Source of the DNA: Anisus vortex
Taxonomy: Eukaryota > Mollusca > Gastropoda > Planorbidae
DNA length: 64,000 nucleotides
Assembly (NCBI GenBank): GCA_949126835.1
Contig: OX421495.1
Location: 5,534,011-5,598,010 of the forward strand
Reading direction: 5' to 3'
Shown here: in pieces, positions 34,878 to 49,300 of the stretch
Position numbering within the stretch: position 1 is the stretch's first letter
How the letters are laid out: every line of letters begins with the position of its first letter
The notes under the pieces: generated by a model
What the model was told of the DNA's origin: nothing
Database searches by the model: none
What the model saw: only the letters and a program-made list of their open reading frames with translations
Made by a program: the position numbers and the translations under genes

Positions 34878-35349
34878 CTCAATATATAAACAGAGAGAAA
34901 TGCTGATGGTCATTCTAAATATGTATTTTTTCATGACCACAAAATAAACTAAATAGTATATCACTCTACTTGTACACAACTTTAAATGGCAGGCAGATTA
35001 TTTTTGTCCCAACCAGGAATGGTTTCATTTTTTTTGTTTTTTTCTAATAGTTATGAGTTCTGTTTTATCCAGGACAGTTCCATACAACCCAACCTGGTAA
35101 CCTTATAAAAGTTTTTAAAGTGAAAACTGTCATGGACACTGGCCACCCATCCATGCTTAGGTCACAGAATTATATTTAACCCTATAGAACCCACAAATTT
35201 TTTGTTTACTTTAGCAACCTATTGGACCAGACCAGATTAATTGCAGGCCCTAACCCTATGACGATCCCAGAACTACTATACATCTCAAATCTATAACATA
35301 ATGAAATAATAATTAATAAGTAATTGAACCCTTTCGGGGGCCGAGTCTT

Positions 35350-35440
35350 GGTCAAGAAGATGAGTGAAGAAGCGATAACCAGTTTTCCGTGGCCACGGCA
35401 TATACGGAATTGTGTTGTTAGCACAATGCCCAGCCAAATG
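35350..35440 (-). mobile_element. SINE family A fragment
   Basis: Matches the 3' half of the family (TCCGTGGCCACGGCATA, GCACAATGCCCAGCC) only. Confidence 0.65.
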
Positions 35441-36620
35441 AAAACAAAAGTAATTAAAACTATACAAAAATCTTTGCAGAAAGAAAAAACAAAAAAGAGG
35501 GACTTTTGATTGATAGCAAGTACAAAACATAATGTCATAAAATAAAATGTTTTATGCATATATGATTGAGGAAAAGATAATAAATAACATAATGTTCACT
35601 GAAGGGGGAAGGGCTGGAATGACTGAAGAGGTTTAAGCAGACAATGGTGCTTTAACCAACAAGTTTAAAAATAGAACAGTCAGGGTGTATTGCATTCTCT
35701 CCCATGATGTCACAAGTGGGAAGTAAAGAAACAAAACCAAAAAATGTAATTAAAAAAACACTTTTAAAAAGACCTTGAACTATTGGAAACAAAAAAAAAT
35801 ACAAATAAATGATGATTTATAAGGTCAAAGTTCAATTCAACAACCAATCAAATTAAAAAACAAACTAAGAAAAAAAAAGTTTGAAGAGGGTAACGAAACA
35901 ATGTTTATGTTCATATTAAGTTTTGGCTTTAAAAAAAATTAGTGCTTTACTCTGATTGGATCATTGAAAAAAATAATTTAGGTCACCTTTTATAAGTTAC
36001 ACAAAAAAATATCGTATGAACGTTGCATAGTAAAAAATATCACATTATAGTTTTAAAATCCTATCTTTTTTGTTTTCATCCTAAGACCACAAAGAGTTTT
36101 TGAATCTGTTGACGCAGTTAAATTTCCCCCTTCACATAGTGGAAGATTCATGCAGATATTCTTAACATCAAATTTGGTTACGTGCAACAACGCAAGAAAC
36201 AACAGCTTGCAACTGCGAGAAGTGCTTTGACCTCAAGACTGATGGACGCATGCCTCCGACAAACAACACACTTGATTTTTTTTTTCCAGTTCAAGCTTTA
36301 CAAAAATTATGAATGTTGATGTGACCTTTATAATGTGCATATTTTAATTTGCCAAATACATCAAAAGTGTGCAAACAAGTTCAATTGTACGTAAGTGTTT
36401 TATTTTTACCCTTAACATAAACAGTTAATAACTTATTCGTCATAATAATTATTTTATGTTACTAAAAGAACAACAAAGAAAAAGAGTTAAAATTCACAAC
36501 CATAAAAAAAAATGATAGAAATTATGAATTGTTTCATGAAAAATTATAAATCTGTTAGAAAAAAACGAAACAATAATATTAAAGAGTTAAAAAAAAAATA
36601 ATTTTGATATTTTCTCCCAT

Positions 36621-39600
36621 CTACATGTTGGTCAGTTGCTCCTCACTGTTCACTTTCTCGATAAGGTCAGCGTCCTCCTCCAAGGCCTCGCCAGACTCCT
36701 CGTCACCGAAAGACCTGCTGTCCTTGCTGGGAGTGGTGACCGTGATTGTGGCCACGTGTGGACCCCTCTCCACTTCCCCGTTGGACACGTGAACATTGTC
36801 TTCGTCGTTGAAATACTCGTCTCCGCACACGCTGCCGAACTCTTCTTCCAATTTCTGAATACAGTCCTCAAACTCTCTTTTATATGTAAATAGAGCCTTA
36901 AAGGGAAAAAAATTATATGTCTTTTTTTATATGTGCTAAAAAAACAAAAGAAATAAAACAATGAATTATACATAAAAAAAATTAAGATTCTAACAAGACA
37001 GGGTTCCTTTTATACAGAAAATTATTGCGTCCTATGCTTGTAATATGTTTTGAGCTTATTCTTGCATTTTGAAGTGATGTTAAGTTGGTTTTCCTGGTTT
37101 AATTGGATAACCCATTATATGACTGAAGGCAAGACGAATAACGGAAATCTGATATTATATATCTTTGGTTTTTAAAGCCAGTGATATTTTCTTTCGTAAA
37201 GGTATGTTTTGAAATGTATTTATGGAAATGACCAAATCCGCAAAGCAAACAATTATAGTTTCAACATTGTATGTGAAACTCAAATTTTAATATCATGCAA
37301 CAACTTATTCAAATATTTTAATGCGCAAAACTATTTATAAAAGAATAAAAGGCATTTACGCTTTCATGATTTAAAACAATGTATTTTATTTTATCTGTCT
37401 ATGCTATTTTTTCAAAACCTTTGTTTTATGAATATACTTATTATGATTTTTTCTACTGTGATATTCTTTGAAACTATTTTATTTAAATTGGAAACATCTG
37501 CTAAAATTTTAATTTCATACCTCCTCTTTCTCCAGTTGGAAGTCTCTCTTGATGCCGAGCAGCTTGACATCCAGTTCATTCTGTCTTCTGTCTAAGATAT
37601 CTTTCAACTAAAAACAACAAAAAATATGAACAAATGTTTCAATACCTTAGCGGCAACAAACACACAGACTGGGACAGTCAGGAAATACTCTTACAACAGT
37701 AGTGAAATATTTCAAGGTGAAAACAAAATAAATAGTTTTTGTAGTTCACCATTGCACAACCCTTATACATTTTCACAGGTAACATTTGTAAAGTAATTTT
37801 TTTTTTGGAGCAATTTACCTTCTGCCTCTCTGTCACTGCTGTCTGAACATGCTTCTGCTGAGCCTCTCGTTTGATTCTGAAATACATTAAAATAAAAACA
37901 ACAACTGTAGGCATTCAGGTTTAGATTACAATTAAAGAATCCAATTAAAAATATTTGCACAAAAAAACAATTGTTTACAAATTAAACTTTTGTTTGCAAT
38001 TTACTTCATAATGATCTTTTCTTCACCCCTCTAATAGCCATCAACATTGCCTCCAGTAACAACGAGCCCCACAAAATTTATCACAACATGTATACAAATC
38101 ATTTAGGTCTATTGTATGATCAAATCATTTTTGATTAAATAGATCTGCAAGTGTGAAATTAGATAAGGTAATTTGTGAAATATTTGTTAACCTGGATAAT
38201 TCCTGCTTGTCCTTGTGTTTCTTGCCCAGCTGTTTCATGTGATCTCTGCTCTTGGCGTCCATCCTCTTCTTCAGCTCGTTCACCTCTCTGTCGTGGATCT
38301 CATCCAGGGACTTGGCGTGCTCCAAGTGGTTCTCACCCATCAGCCGGTTCAGGACATCGTAGATATGTCCGTGATGCTTGGTCTTCACATCCAACTCCAG
38401 CTGATAATGGTCTTTACACAGCTTCATCATGCTGCGGCTGTGGCTCGCCTTCATTTCACGGTGCTAGCCAAGAGAAAATATTTAAGATAATTTTTTTCAG
38501 TTCTTTAAAAATTAAGTTCTTTCATTACATATTTTGGTTTATTGAAGAGCTAATGCAGATCTTACACATTGCAAAGTGCCAAAGCTAACTAGTAATAAAA
38601 AATTTTTCTTGCATATATGTTGCAACATAGAATTTTTTGTAATGGCATATTTGTATTTATTTGTGTTTGAAAACAACTGCAGGAATTCACGATGGTTTGA
38701 ATGTACGGTGGTGTTTTTTATTTCATTGATTTTACCAAACACCAATAGTTGGTTGGACCTTATTTTACATCTGTCAAGGGCAGTTACTCTATATACTGCA
38801 ACTAAAGAAATAATTCATTGCTTAACAAATAAAAGAAATTATTTTTTACATAATAACTTCATTCCAGACTGGAGTTGACCAATAAACTTTGGATTAACGA
38901 CTCATAATATTTATAAAATACAGAGTACATAGTCAATAAAACCAGAGAAAATAAACTCACAGAGAACTCAAACAGTACTCACTTTGAGATCTTGGATTGT
39001 CAACAACTCCTGTAATTCTCCCTTCAGCTGGTTCTGTTTCTGCTCCACGTTCTTCCCTTCTTTGGCCACTTTCTTCAGGACTTTGGAATGGTTTTTTTCC
39101 ATTGAGATTCTGGTTTTGGTTTGATTTGAGATAAGTTTCCCTAGCAACAGCTGATGCTGTTCTTCCATCACCTCTCGAGCCTGTAATCAGTATAATTTTT
39201 TTAAAACACAGGTAGACCAACAATGGAACAATTTTAGACAACTATCCGGGTTCCACCTCATTTTAAATCATAAATTCAGATGTCAACACATTTTAATAAG
39301 ATTTCCAGAATTTTTCCCGCCCCCAACACACTCATTCTACAAATATATATTAAAATGAAAGAATAAATGATATTTCTCTAACAAAAACGGTTAAAACATT
39401 GGAAATATTACATTTGGCAATATTTACACATGAATAGAAAGGGAAAGATTAAATATGAAGGGGATGTGATGAAAACAAATATTAGCTTTGTACTAAGCAG
39501 ACCATCTATTTTCTTATGTAAAAATACATTTCACAAAATATTGTCCCGCACTTAATATGAAAACTTTGGACTTTTCCCCCAAGAATTTTGGCCAAAATTT

Positions 39601-42600
39601 AAAGATAACAATTTGATTCTCCATGCGGTCTTAATAATTCCAGTATACAAGGAATTGTTTTATTAAATAAACAAAGGGATTGACAAATAAATGTTTGATT
39701 TCAAAATAAATCACCCTCTCGTATTTGCGCCTGATGGCTTCCAACTCTTTGTCTCGTTTTGCTTCTGCTTTTAGGAATGACTTCAGTGTCTTCAGCTCCG
39801 AGAGTGGAGTGGGGTTGAGGATGGTCGTATCTGAGTGTCCAACATAAACACAGATCAGACAAAATTGGCATTTTGAAACACAGCACATAAACAATTCATC
39901 TCAAATTTATTTTTTACACTGTACTCAAATGTGGTAAATGTTAAATTAATTGATACAAAGCAATACAATTTATACAATATTTAAATGTGGATTATAAATC
40001 TGATTTAGGGAAATGAGATAATTTAAAGTCACAATTCAATACCTGACAAATCACACACGAGATTGTCTTTTAATGATAAATTTTAGACTTAAAATCTTTT
40101 AATTCAGCCTGAAAAAGAAGCTTTAAATTTGATCAGACTTTAGCAACTCTAGATAGCCGGTATATCAAGGCTTATAGTTAACAAAAGAAGTATTATAAAG
40201 GACATCGATGCAGTTGAAAACACAAAATATAAAGCAGCTGGCTGTATAAACGTGGCTGTAATTGCTAGATGTGTTGACACAACATTGAGTTCACATTAAG
40301 CATGTGCGCATTGTTTTCTTGTTTTAAAGATGGCTTGTTGCTTCCAAACTGTTCCAAGTCCAAATATTAGGTGGAGTGTTCTCCTCTCAACAGAATTAAA
40401 AGATTTTGCAGACTTGCTGAAAGTTAAATGCCAGGCTACAAAATAAAACAAAATATTTACCAGACAGTTTGGAGACCTGGAGTGCTACAGCAGCCGTGGC
40501 CCCGTTTTCCTGACCTAAAATTGTGGATGACATTCGTGTCATGGGTGCAGTGGCTGGTACAGACAGAAAATACCCACAATTCAACAGCGATACAAGTGAT
40601 CACATGAATCAGTTACATATAAAGAGATTTAATGACATAGTGCACAGGACTACTATAATGAATATGAAGGAAAATAAATGTAATACTTTTGTTTTTAGTC
40701 TCTGTCAGATTAATTATTTAGTCAACACTAAGATTAACATTTCTTTGTAACTAAATTATTGGATGATTAGAATTTAAGGGAAATGGAAATATTAAAAAGG
40801 GAAATGCATTTAATGACTTTGATATAATTTTTAAATTTTATAATTTTTTGGTATAGGAAGAATAAAGCAAGAATAAAAAAAATGGTAGGCAACTGCTTTA
40901 GTCAAATTTTATATAATCTGCTACATAAAATCTTTTTAAAAGATACAATTCAAAAAATCATTTTTTGGGCAATGTCATTATTTTGAAAATGTCACTTGTC
41001 AGTAGTTAGAATGACAGGGTACCAAAAAATTAAGGTGACAAGGAGTCAAAAATATATAAAGAGCTTTAAAAAAAATATTTATGTAACTGGGTGAAAGTTG
41101 GATGAAATAAATATTAAGATAAGAGAATGTCCAGTCGCAGAATGAGCTATATTCTTTCACTTATAAGGAAATGTGTCTAAACAGAGTAACAAAGTATATG
41201 TATGGTCTATAGCATAGTGCCCTTTTGAATACACAAAAAGCTGCTGTAGTATTCCATTAGCATAATATAAAGCAAAGACAATATCTTAGTAAGAGACACC
41301 CAAAGAATTAAAAGCTTTAATGAATGAATTAAAGAACAATACTTTTAAAAATTAAAAAGCAACAATAGATGTGTTGTGGAAATTCACACAGAAAATGTGT
41401 AGACAATGTCAATTTCTAATGTTTTCAGTTTGAAAGGCTGTTCTTATCACAAAAATAAATTGTGCATAGAATCCAATAAAGATTTTCCTAAATTTGTTAA
41501 TTTTAGATCAATTAATTTATTTTTTTTGAAATATTTTTGTACTCAAATAATGAAGTAGTTTTTGTTATTACACCGCCACCTTTATGCAATGAGTTAACTT
41601 TGATAAGCATTAAAATATAGAATGTTATTACGCCACCACCTTTATGCAATGAGTTAACTTTGATAAGCATTAAAATATAGAATGTTATTACGCCACCACC
41701 TTTTCGCAATGAGTTAACTTTGATAAGCATTAAAATATAGAATGTTATTTCGCCGCCACCTTTATGCAATGAGTTAACTTTGATAAGCATTAAAATATAG
41801 AATGTTATTGAAGGCAAAACACCAGGTTAGTGCAAATTTAGATTCTATTTCCAAAGAGAGAAATGAAAGCTTTTTTTTTTTGGTGGGGAATAAAAGAGTT
41901 AATTACATCTTTTGATCTGTTCAGTCTATACCATAGCAGAACACAGAAATACCTTTACACTAGCTTGTTCCATAGAACATCTTACACTACATTTTGTCCA
42001 ATAACACTTTTATATTGCAATGTTCTACAGACCAGCGTTCGGCAACCTATGGCATGCGTGCCAAACTTGGTGCGCAGAAAGATTTTCAATAGCATTCGGA
42101 AGACTCCCCAAAAGGCTATGTAAGGGTCTTCTACAAGAAATTGAGTGCTTAAGCAGGGTGACTCTTAGGCTGCTGGCACACTGAATGAATTAGAAATCCC
42201 ACTTTGGCACACTGTAACCAAAAGGTTGCCGACACCTGCTATAGACCATTCTTGCACTACAATTATGATCTAAATCTTATCTAAAGTACCTTATATTGTT
42301 CCATAGAACTATACTAAATTACCCATTAAACACCTCTACACCACACTACAGTATCCCATAGAACACCTCTACACTACATTGTTCTATTAGCACAATGTCT
42401 GCCAACTAAAAACAAACACATCTGGTGCTAAGAATCTAGGCTCTTTGTTTTTTTGTTGTCAAATTTTTGCTGTGCTCTAGTACAGTCAGTTGTGAACAAG
42501 AACAAAATAGTAAATAGGATATGGACCTATAATCTGTTGGACTACTTGGTTATTTGTAAGCCAAACCAAACCTTTCTTTGTTTCTTGGACCTGGGCTAGA

Positions 42601-45600
42601 AGAATGTAGTGAAAACACTGGTTAAAACCTCGACGCACCAAGCTGTTTTAATCAGTTTTAATGGTCACATGTTAGACTAAACAATGCCCCAGTCGCGCCT
42701 AGGTTTATTTTTTATTTTAAAAAACATGCTTTGGAAGTCTACCTAAGGGATTTGTCTAAAGGATATATGTTGCAAGTCAAAAATAGTGATGCCAGCATAC
42801 AGAACATCTCCGGCAATAGCTTTAACAACTCATTTGTTTGTTTTTTTGCATCATGAACGCAAATGCTTAGTTATGATTACGTTTACCTCAAGTTTTTTTA
42901 ATACTCACTATGCTAAATAATGTTTTAAGCTTTTGAATAAAATATTTTACAGCACAAATTTGAGTGAATATATTTATAGATATACCGGTATGTGTGAAAG
43001 TTCTGAATATAAACCAGTAGTATAAGTAAGAAGTACAATCAAACATTTTATCTGTAAATGTCTTTCAGTTCTCATTGAAACTTGTAAAAAATGTTTAAAA
43101 GTCTTCTTAATTTAATGACAATTTGTTTTAAAAGCTGCATTTTCCATTTTGCCAAAATTCACAAACATTCCGACACCTTGGTTCTTCTTTTTTTTTTTCA
43201 AAAACTTTCCCAAACTTGAAAAACAAAACAAAGACTTTTCCATAAAAAATCTCCACACCCAAATTAATACAGGCCTCAAATCACAAACAGCAAATATTCA
43301 ACTAAATGAGGTTGATGTTCATTAATTTTGTTCAAGAGATGAACACTGTGAAATGTATTGTTTGAGCGTTTGAGAAGTTCCATTCAAGGAAACAAAATGT
43401 TGTACTTACAAGAGCCGCTGCTGCCTTGAGAGTTCGCTGACTGGGAACTTTCCTGTTTGGTCACGGGGTTGTGGTTCAGGGAATTGGTTCGCTTTGACAG
43501 GGCAGGGTCTGAGGGCGGCAGCGGGGTTATGGTGACTAGGTTGCGCTGGCTGGTCACAGAGTTCTGGCGCTTGTTCCCGGTCTGGTCGGGCGTTGAGGCG
43601 CCGCCGATGCTGTTGGTCATACTGCCGCCCGCCAATGGGTCAACAGAATTCTGACTGATGGACTGCTTCACTACGTCCTCTCCCTAGAAATTAAATGCCC
43701 AACAATTTTTTCTTAATCTATAATATATTTTAAAATAACAATGTTCTTACTCTAAAATAATTTTGAAATTCCTGAATTAAAGAAAAAAAAATGTATGTGC
43801 AATATTTCAGAAATATCCCAATGTAAAGTCATTTATATAAGTAATCCAACAAATTTTTGTTTTCATTTAGTACCCCTAAAATAATTAAAGGAAATAGCTT
43901 GATAGGATTTAAGGAATTCTTAACTAAACTACATAGTGATTTACTTTTTTAAAATAAAATTTCACGCTTCTTTATCCATTTTACCAAAATCCACAAGCTT
44001 TCCCAAACAGTCTTTTTTCACCAACTTTTATAAACTATCCCAATCTGTATAAACCCTGATCAGTTGTTAACATTTCATTTTAGTTTAACACTATAAAAAA
44101 TTACGGTAATGTAAATGGAATATAATGTAATAACAACCTGGATAAAAAAATCATTCATTTTTGTAACTTATAAAATGTGACTTTTAAAAGACAATTTGTT
44201 TATCTGAATATCAATTCTTTTCAATTTATTATGTATGAGTATATATTTGTATTTTTTTTGCTTTGCTGTCAGGAACCACATCTACTTCTTAAAAACAAAA
44301 TAAGGCCAGAAATAAAACAGAGACACTGTTCTGGAACTTAAAGGGGAACAAATGTAATTTTTTAATTTATTTTTCCCAGATAAAGAAGATATATTTTGCA
44401 ATACAAGTTTTTACCAATGATTACTTTGGTATTAAGGCCATACAGCAATAACAATATAAGTGGTTTTTTTTTTTAGCTTACTCATGCATTGTTGCAAGAT
44501 TGTAAAGGAAAAAAAACCAACAACAATAACAAGCAGCAAAGATGTTGTTATCTTTGTAACTAAAAGTGACACACTAAGATAGATAAGAGAAATATTCATA
44601 TACAATGTTCTAGTTATCAAAGAAACAATAAACATGCTCCATCGAATGATTGGGGGTGGGGGGGAGGTATTTTCTTTAGAGGTAAACATTGAAACCTTTT
44701 CCCTCCCTAAAATGGCATCCAATGGCATTCGGGCATGGAATGGGTTGCCTGAACAAACCAGGAAAACGAGTAACTTAACATTATTTAAAACATTAATAAA
44801 AATGCAAGACTAGACTCGGACCATGAATGAGCGTAGGACGCAATAATCTTCTTTATAGAAGGATCGTCTGTAATATATAAGATAAGATGTCAAGACTCAA
44901 TACAATAAAGGGGAGATAACATGCACAAAACTAAAATGTGTGGAAAATAGAAATAAAGAAAATAATATATTACAAACTGGAAAGTAACAGAAAATGGAGA
45001 AAAAAAAAAGAGCTGTCCACATTTTAAAAACTATTAGAATCAATGCAGGCACTTGAACGTTAATTTTTAGCTCTCAAGTGAACAACATCCATTTTTAAGC
45101 CATATCTCTTTTATATAATTTTTTTTTTCTGCATGGCAAGACAATAACAATGCTGTTGGAGAAAGACATACAATATTGTAATAAACACACAAAGATTTGT
45201 ATTTTTTTTTCTCTTTTCAAGACCTGATTACTCTCAAGGAGTATCCACTGTAGTACAAAATAGAATTGGTTCCCCTTAAACACTCATGCACACAAAGAGT
45301 CTATCCAATGAGAATGGACAATGTGGCAAGTCATGCTCAACTTACAAAAGTATCCAATAAATCTGCCTCTTTTTCCTGAGGCAAGTCAAGTAGAAAGTAT
45401 TAAAAATATTAAAGAATGATGGCCAGATACAAACTAATGATGAATGCCAAGTAAAAAATAAAAAACAAACTTATTTTAAATTAAAAGAACAAAGTAATTG
45501 CTAAAATAAGGTAAAGATGGTATAAAAAATATATTGAAAAAAAAACAACACTAAAAACTATGACAACGAATATCAAAAACATGTGATGATGATTAAAAAA

Positions 45601-46394
45601 AACAACTATTTTAAATTAAAAGAACAAAGTAATTGCTAAAATAAGGTAAAGATGGTATAAAAAATATATTGAAAAAAAAAACAACACTAAAAACTATGAC
45701 AACGAATATCAAAAACATGTGATGATGATTAAAAAAAAAACTAAGATGAAATACTGGTATCAAAAAAAGCGTAAAATAGTTCTAACAAAAATTTTGTTGA
45801 CACAGAGAGAGAGAGAGGGGAAAAGAAGTCTATCCTTTAAATTTTGTTGGATGCCTAAATAGGGTTGTCCAGTTCGTACATTCAGGAATATATCAGCAAA
45901 ATTTTTCAAAGACCGGACAGGTTTAACAATGGACTCAATTTTCACACAGTTGTGGGAAGTATGGTGAAGGTGTCCAGTATTTTTGTAACGTAATCTACGG
46001 AATGTATGGCCAGCACAATGCCCAGCCACTTTACTTAACCCCAACTAATGTCAGCTGGGTAGACTCAGGGACACCCTCGAGTCCCAGGAAAAATTCCTAG
46101 CCTTCACCAGGATTCGAACACAGTACCTTAGGTACGCCAGCTGAACAAGCTGCCACTCGGCCACCATACCCTATACATTTATTTAGACCCTTCTGTGAAA
46201 ATTTAGAGTGATGTGCACACACATATAAAATGTCAAGTATATTCTTTCACAGACTGTATCCATGTGTGTAAGCATCAAACAACTTACTGCGTTTTCCTCG
46301 TTATATTCTTCTTCAAGTATCTCCAATTGTTGAGCATGTTTCTTCACCAGGTCAGATTGATAGGCGATTGGGTTAGACAAGGCGTCAGCATACT
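36621..46394 (-). CDS. PLCB exons: post-C2 linker and C-terminal coiled-coil domain
   Basis: Exon 46288-46394 ([20 protein letters not shown]) corresponds to the helix after C2. A 30-bp exon at 45346-45375 ([10 protein letters not shown]) and a Ser/Asn/Gln-rich exon 43410-43683 form the linker. Exons 40461-40514 to 36621-36896 form the basic, Lys/Glu-rich helical bundle that binds Gq and membranes ([56 protein letters not shown]). The last exon is acidic and ends EEQLTNM before the stop, a possible class I PDZ ligand. Confidence 0.88.
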
Positions 46395-49300
46395 CTGGGA
46401 AGGGGAATGGGAGGAGAATAGAACATTAGAACACATCTGTTAATTTATTTCCAAATAATGATCCAATGATCAATAATATTTTTTTTCAATGAATAAGTTA
46501 TTGTTTTGTTTTTCTAAATATTCTTGACGCGATTTAAAAAAACAACAATAAAATTTGTTACATTATTAAATATACAAAGGCAATTTCGCTCATAATTAAA
46601 GTAAAGGCAAGTATTCATCGGACCCAAATTGATCCATAGGGATAGTGAAGCAGCTTCACCAGTTTCTATGGCCATGGGATACTAGGGGATTGTGTTGCCA
46701 GCACAATGCCCAACCCCCTTTACTTTACCCCAACTAAAGTCAGGTACCCATCAGAGATGGGTAGACTCAGTCATTCATTAATATATAGGTGAACCAACAA
46801 AGGCTTTATCATATCCCTACATTAGCACTGTCTTATTCCAACAAGTGTTATGCCTAAAACAAATGAGTTATGCCTAAAACAAATGAGTTATGCCGCATTT
46901 CAACATATTTTGAGTTTACCGCCAAGTTTTTCCCTACCTGCTAGCCCGTCAGGCACGTAATCTTTAACAACAATGTGTACGAACAACGTGGGCATCAGCA
47001 ACGGCTGGTTGCACTCATTGCGCAGGGGAATGTGCCGGTAGCCAGGCCTGAGGGCCTCCACGGGTAGCACCCTATGGCCGAGCATGGACTTGCCCTGCTC
47101 ATCGTAGACAGCTATTCTGACTGTCGCAAGGTTGGGCAAAACCACCTGCAGAAACAAAGAAACAAAAACACAGTCAAACAAAAGGTTATTAAAACAAACA
47201 ACATTAAGGATGCCCAAAAAATGAAATATCCACCAGAATCAAAATTTAATTACAAGTTTATAAGCCAAACTCGCCAACACTGCCCATACCCGAATGAAAC
47301 TGAAAATTTCCAGACAAACCCTCATTCAGCACTGTTTACCAAATTTATTCAACCCATTTTATGTCAGAGCCTTAAAATTATTTAAAAGACCAAATTGAGC
47401 TACAGGGCTGGTAAAGCTGCATTCATCAGTTTCTGTGGCCATGGCATACTAGGGGATTGTGTGATAAGTACAATGCCCACCAGCCTTTACTTTACCCAAC
47501 TTAATGTCAGGTACCCATTAAAAAACACTACTAAACAAATTGCAAAGTTAACTAATTGCTACTTGACATAGGCTATGATAGCTCAGCAGGATGACTGGAA
47601 AAAGAAAATCCTCCCTTTTCAGTGGTTCATTGGCAGCAGATTACATGGGATAGTGTAGCCAGGAAGCCTTAAACAGCTCTTGTTGTTCACACCCATAAAA
47701 GATCAGAAGAATGGGGGAAGCCAATACTGGAATGTGGGACTTTCAAACTGGGCAAAGCCGTTTCAACTGTGTAGTCAGTTCTTTTGCTTTCAAACAAAAC
47801 ATTCTGGCTTACCAATATATAAAAACTAAAATTTTAAAAAGGTGCCAATTTCACCCCCCCCCCCCCTCCCCCCCTTCAGCACCATTATTCCTAATTACAG
47901 CCACTGGCTCTTACAAAGGTAATGGTATTCAAACTAAGATAAAAAGTACAAGTTAAAGACATGCTGAAGTTGTGAGTTCATAGGTCAGAAAATGTGACAG
48001 GCCAACCTTTTTAAAAACAAAAGGCTCCTCATCATAGACTGGGTTCAAACCGTTGTTCTGGACAGTTTTGGTCCTAAATTTCTTGCGTATAGTATCTGTT
48101 GGCAGCCCGTACATGTCCACTTCAACATACGTGCTGATTTTCTTGTCAGACAAAAACTGGCCTGAGATGATCTGAACATAAGAAGACATTTGTTAAAACA
48201 GTACAACAATGAACAATAAGGAGATAATGCAGTGAATAAACAAGAGTGTAATAGTTTGAATTAGAAAACTTTCGGTATAATATATAGTATTGACTAATAT
48301 ACAATACACTATCGTTTAAAATAATGTGTTGTAAAATAATAGAATTCAAGTATAATTATTCAGTTATATTGTCAATGTAAAATATATAACTCATGTAGAA
48401 TTATTCAGAAATATTGTCAACTGTAAACCGCTTACTTTAACTGAGACAGTTCCAGCAATGATGCCATCCACGGTGGACTCTGCGAATGGGTCAAAGTGCC
48501 GGTCACGCCGCCGCATGAAGTCTGGCTTCAAAATGTACCCGGTGCGGCCGTTGTACTCAAATATACCCAGGTTGACCTGCATGGCTAAGTCTGGGAAGTA
48601 ATATATAACTTTCTTATGAATTATACCATAACAAAACAACAAGTTGGTGATAACTTACATATAAAGTAGATGAAATACTGCCAGGGTAATGGTAGAAATA
48701 AATTCACCTAGAGATTGAAAGTTCAAGGCCACAAGCTGACACCCGGCATTCCAAAACACTTGCGGCATGAAATTGCTGGAATCCACCCTGGTGCCTCTTG
48801 GGTAAATTCTGCTCATTTGGCGTTTGTTATAACTTGGAGACGGTTAAGGCTTCTGAACATTTATTTATTTAACAAAGTCATACCAAAACTTGTACTTATA
48901 TAGACACCCCAATCTTTCTAGATGTGTCTTCTTTAGTCTGTGGAAAACTAGACAATCTATTTGCATAACTGTTACCAAAAGGATCCCCTCATGAACACAT
49001 GTGTATCTAAAGAAATTTTCCAGACTTCACCCAATGACTATTGTATTTAGAAATGTAAAGCCACTGACAGGTTGCAGGCTTTTACAAAATGACCATCAGT
49101 AAAATTTTCCTATAGTTAATTTTTGCCCATGGACCATAACTAAATTACAATTTAAAAAAAACAACTTTCTTTTATCTTTCTAATATTACTATAAACTGCA
49201 AAAAAAAGTTCTGTGCAAATGTCAACCCATCAAAGGAAGGATACTTGACGAATTCTACTGGAAATTCTTTAAGTAACGATGTTCCTTGAGTTTCTACAAA

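Noticed and set aside
36604..36893. Plus-strand open frames overlapping the last PLCB exon
   Set aside because: Shadow frames of the minus-strand coding exon.
41512..41817. 101-codon open frame with repeated [13 protein letters not shown]
   Set aside because: Four copies of a 60-bp repeat in a PLCB intron; no coding evidence.
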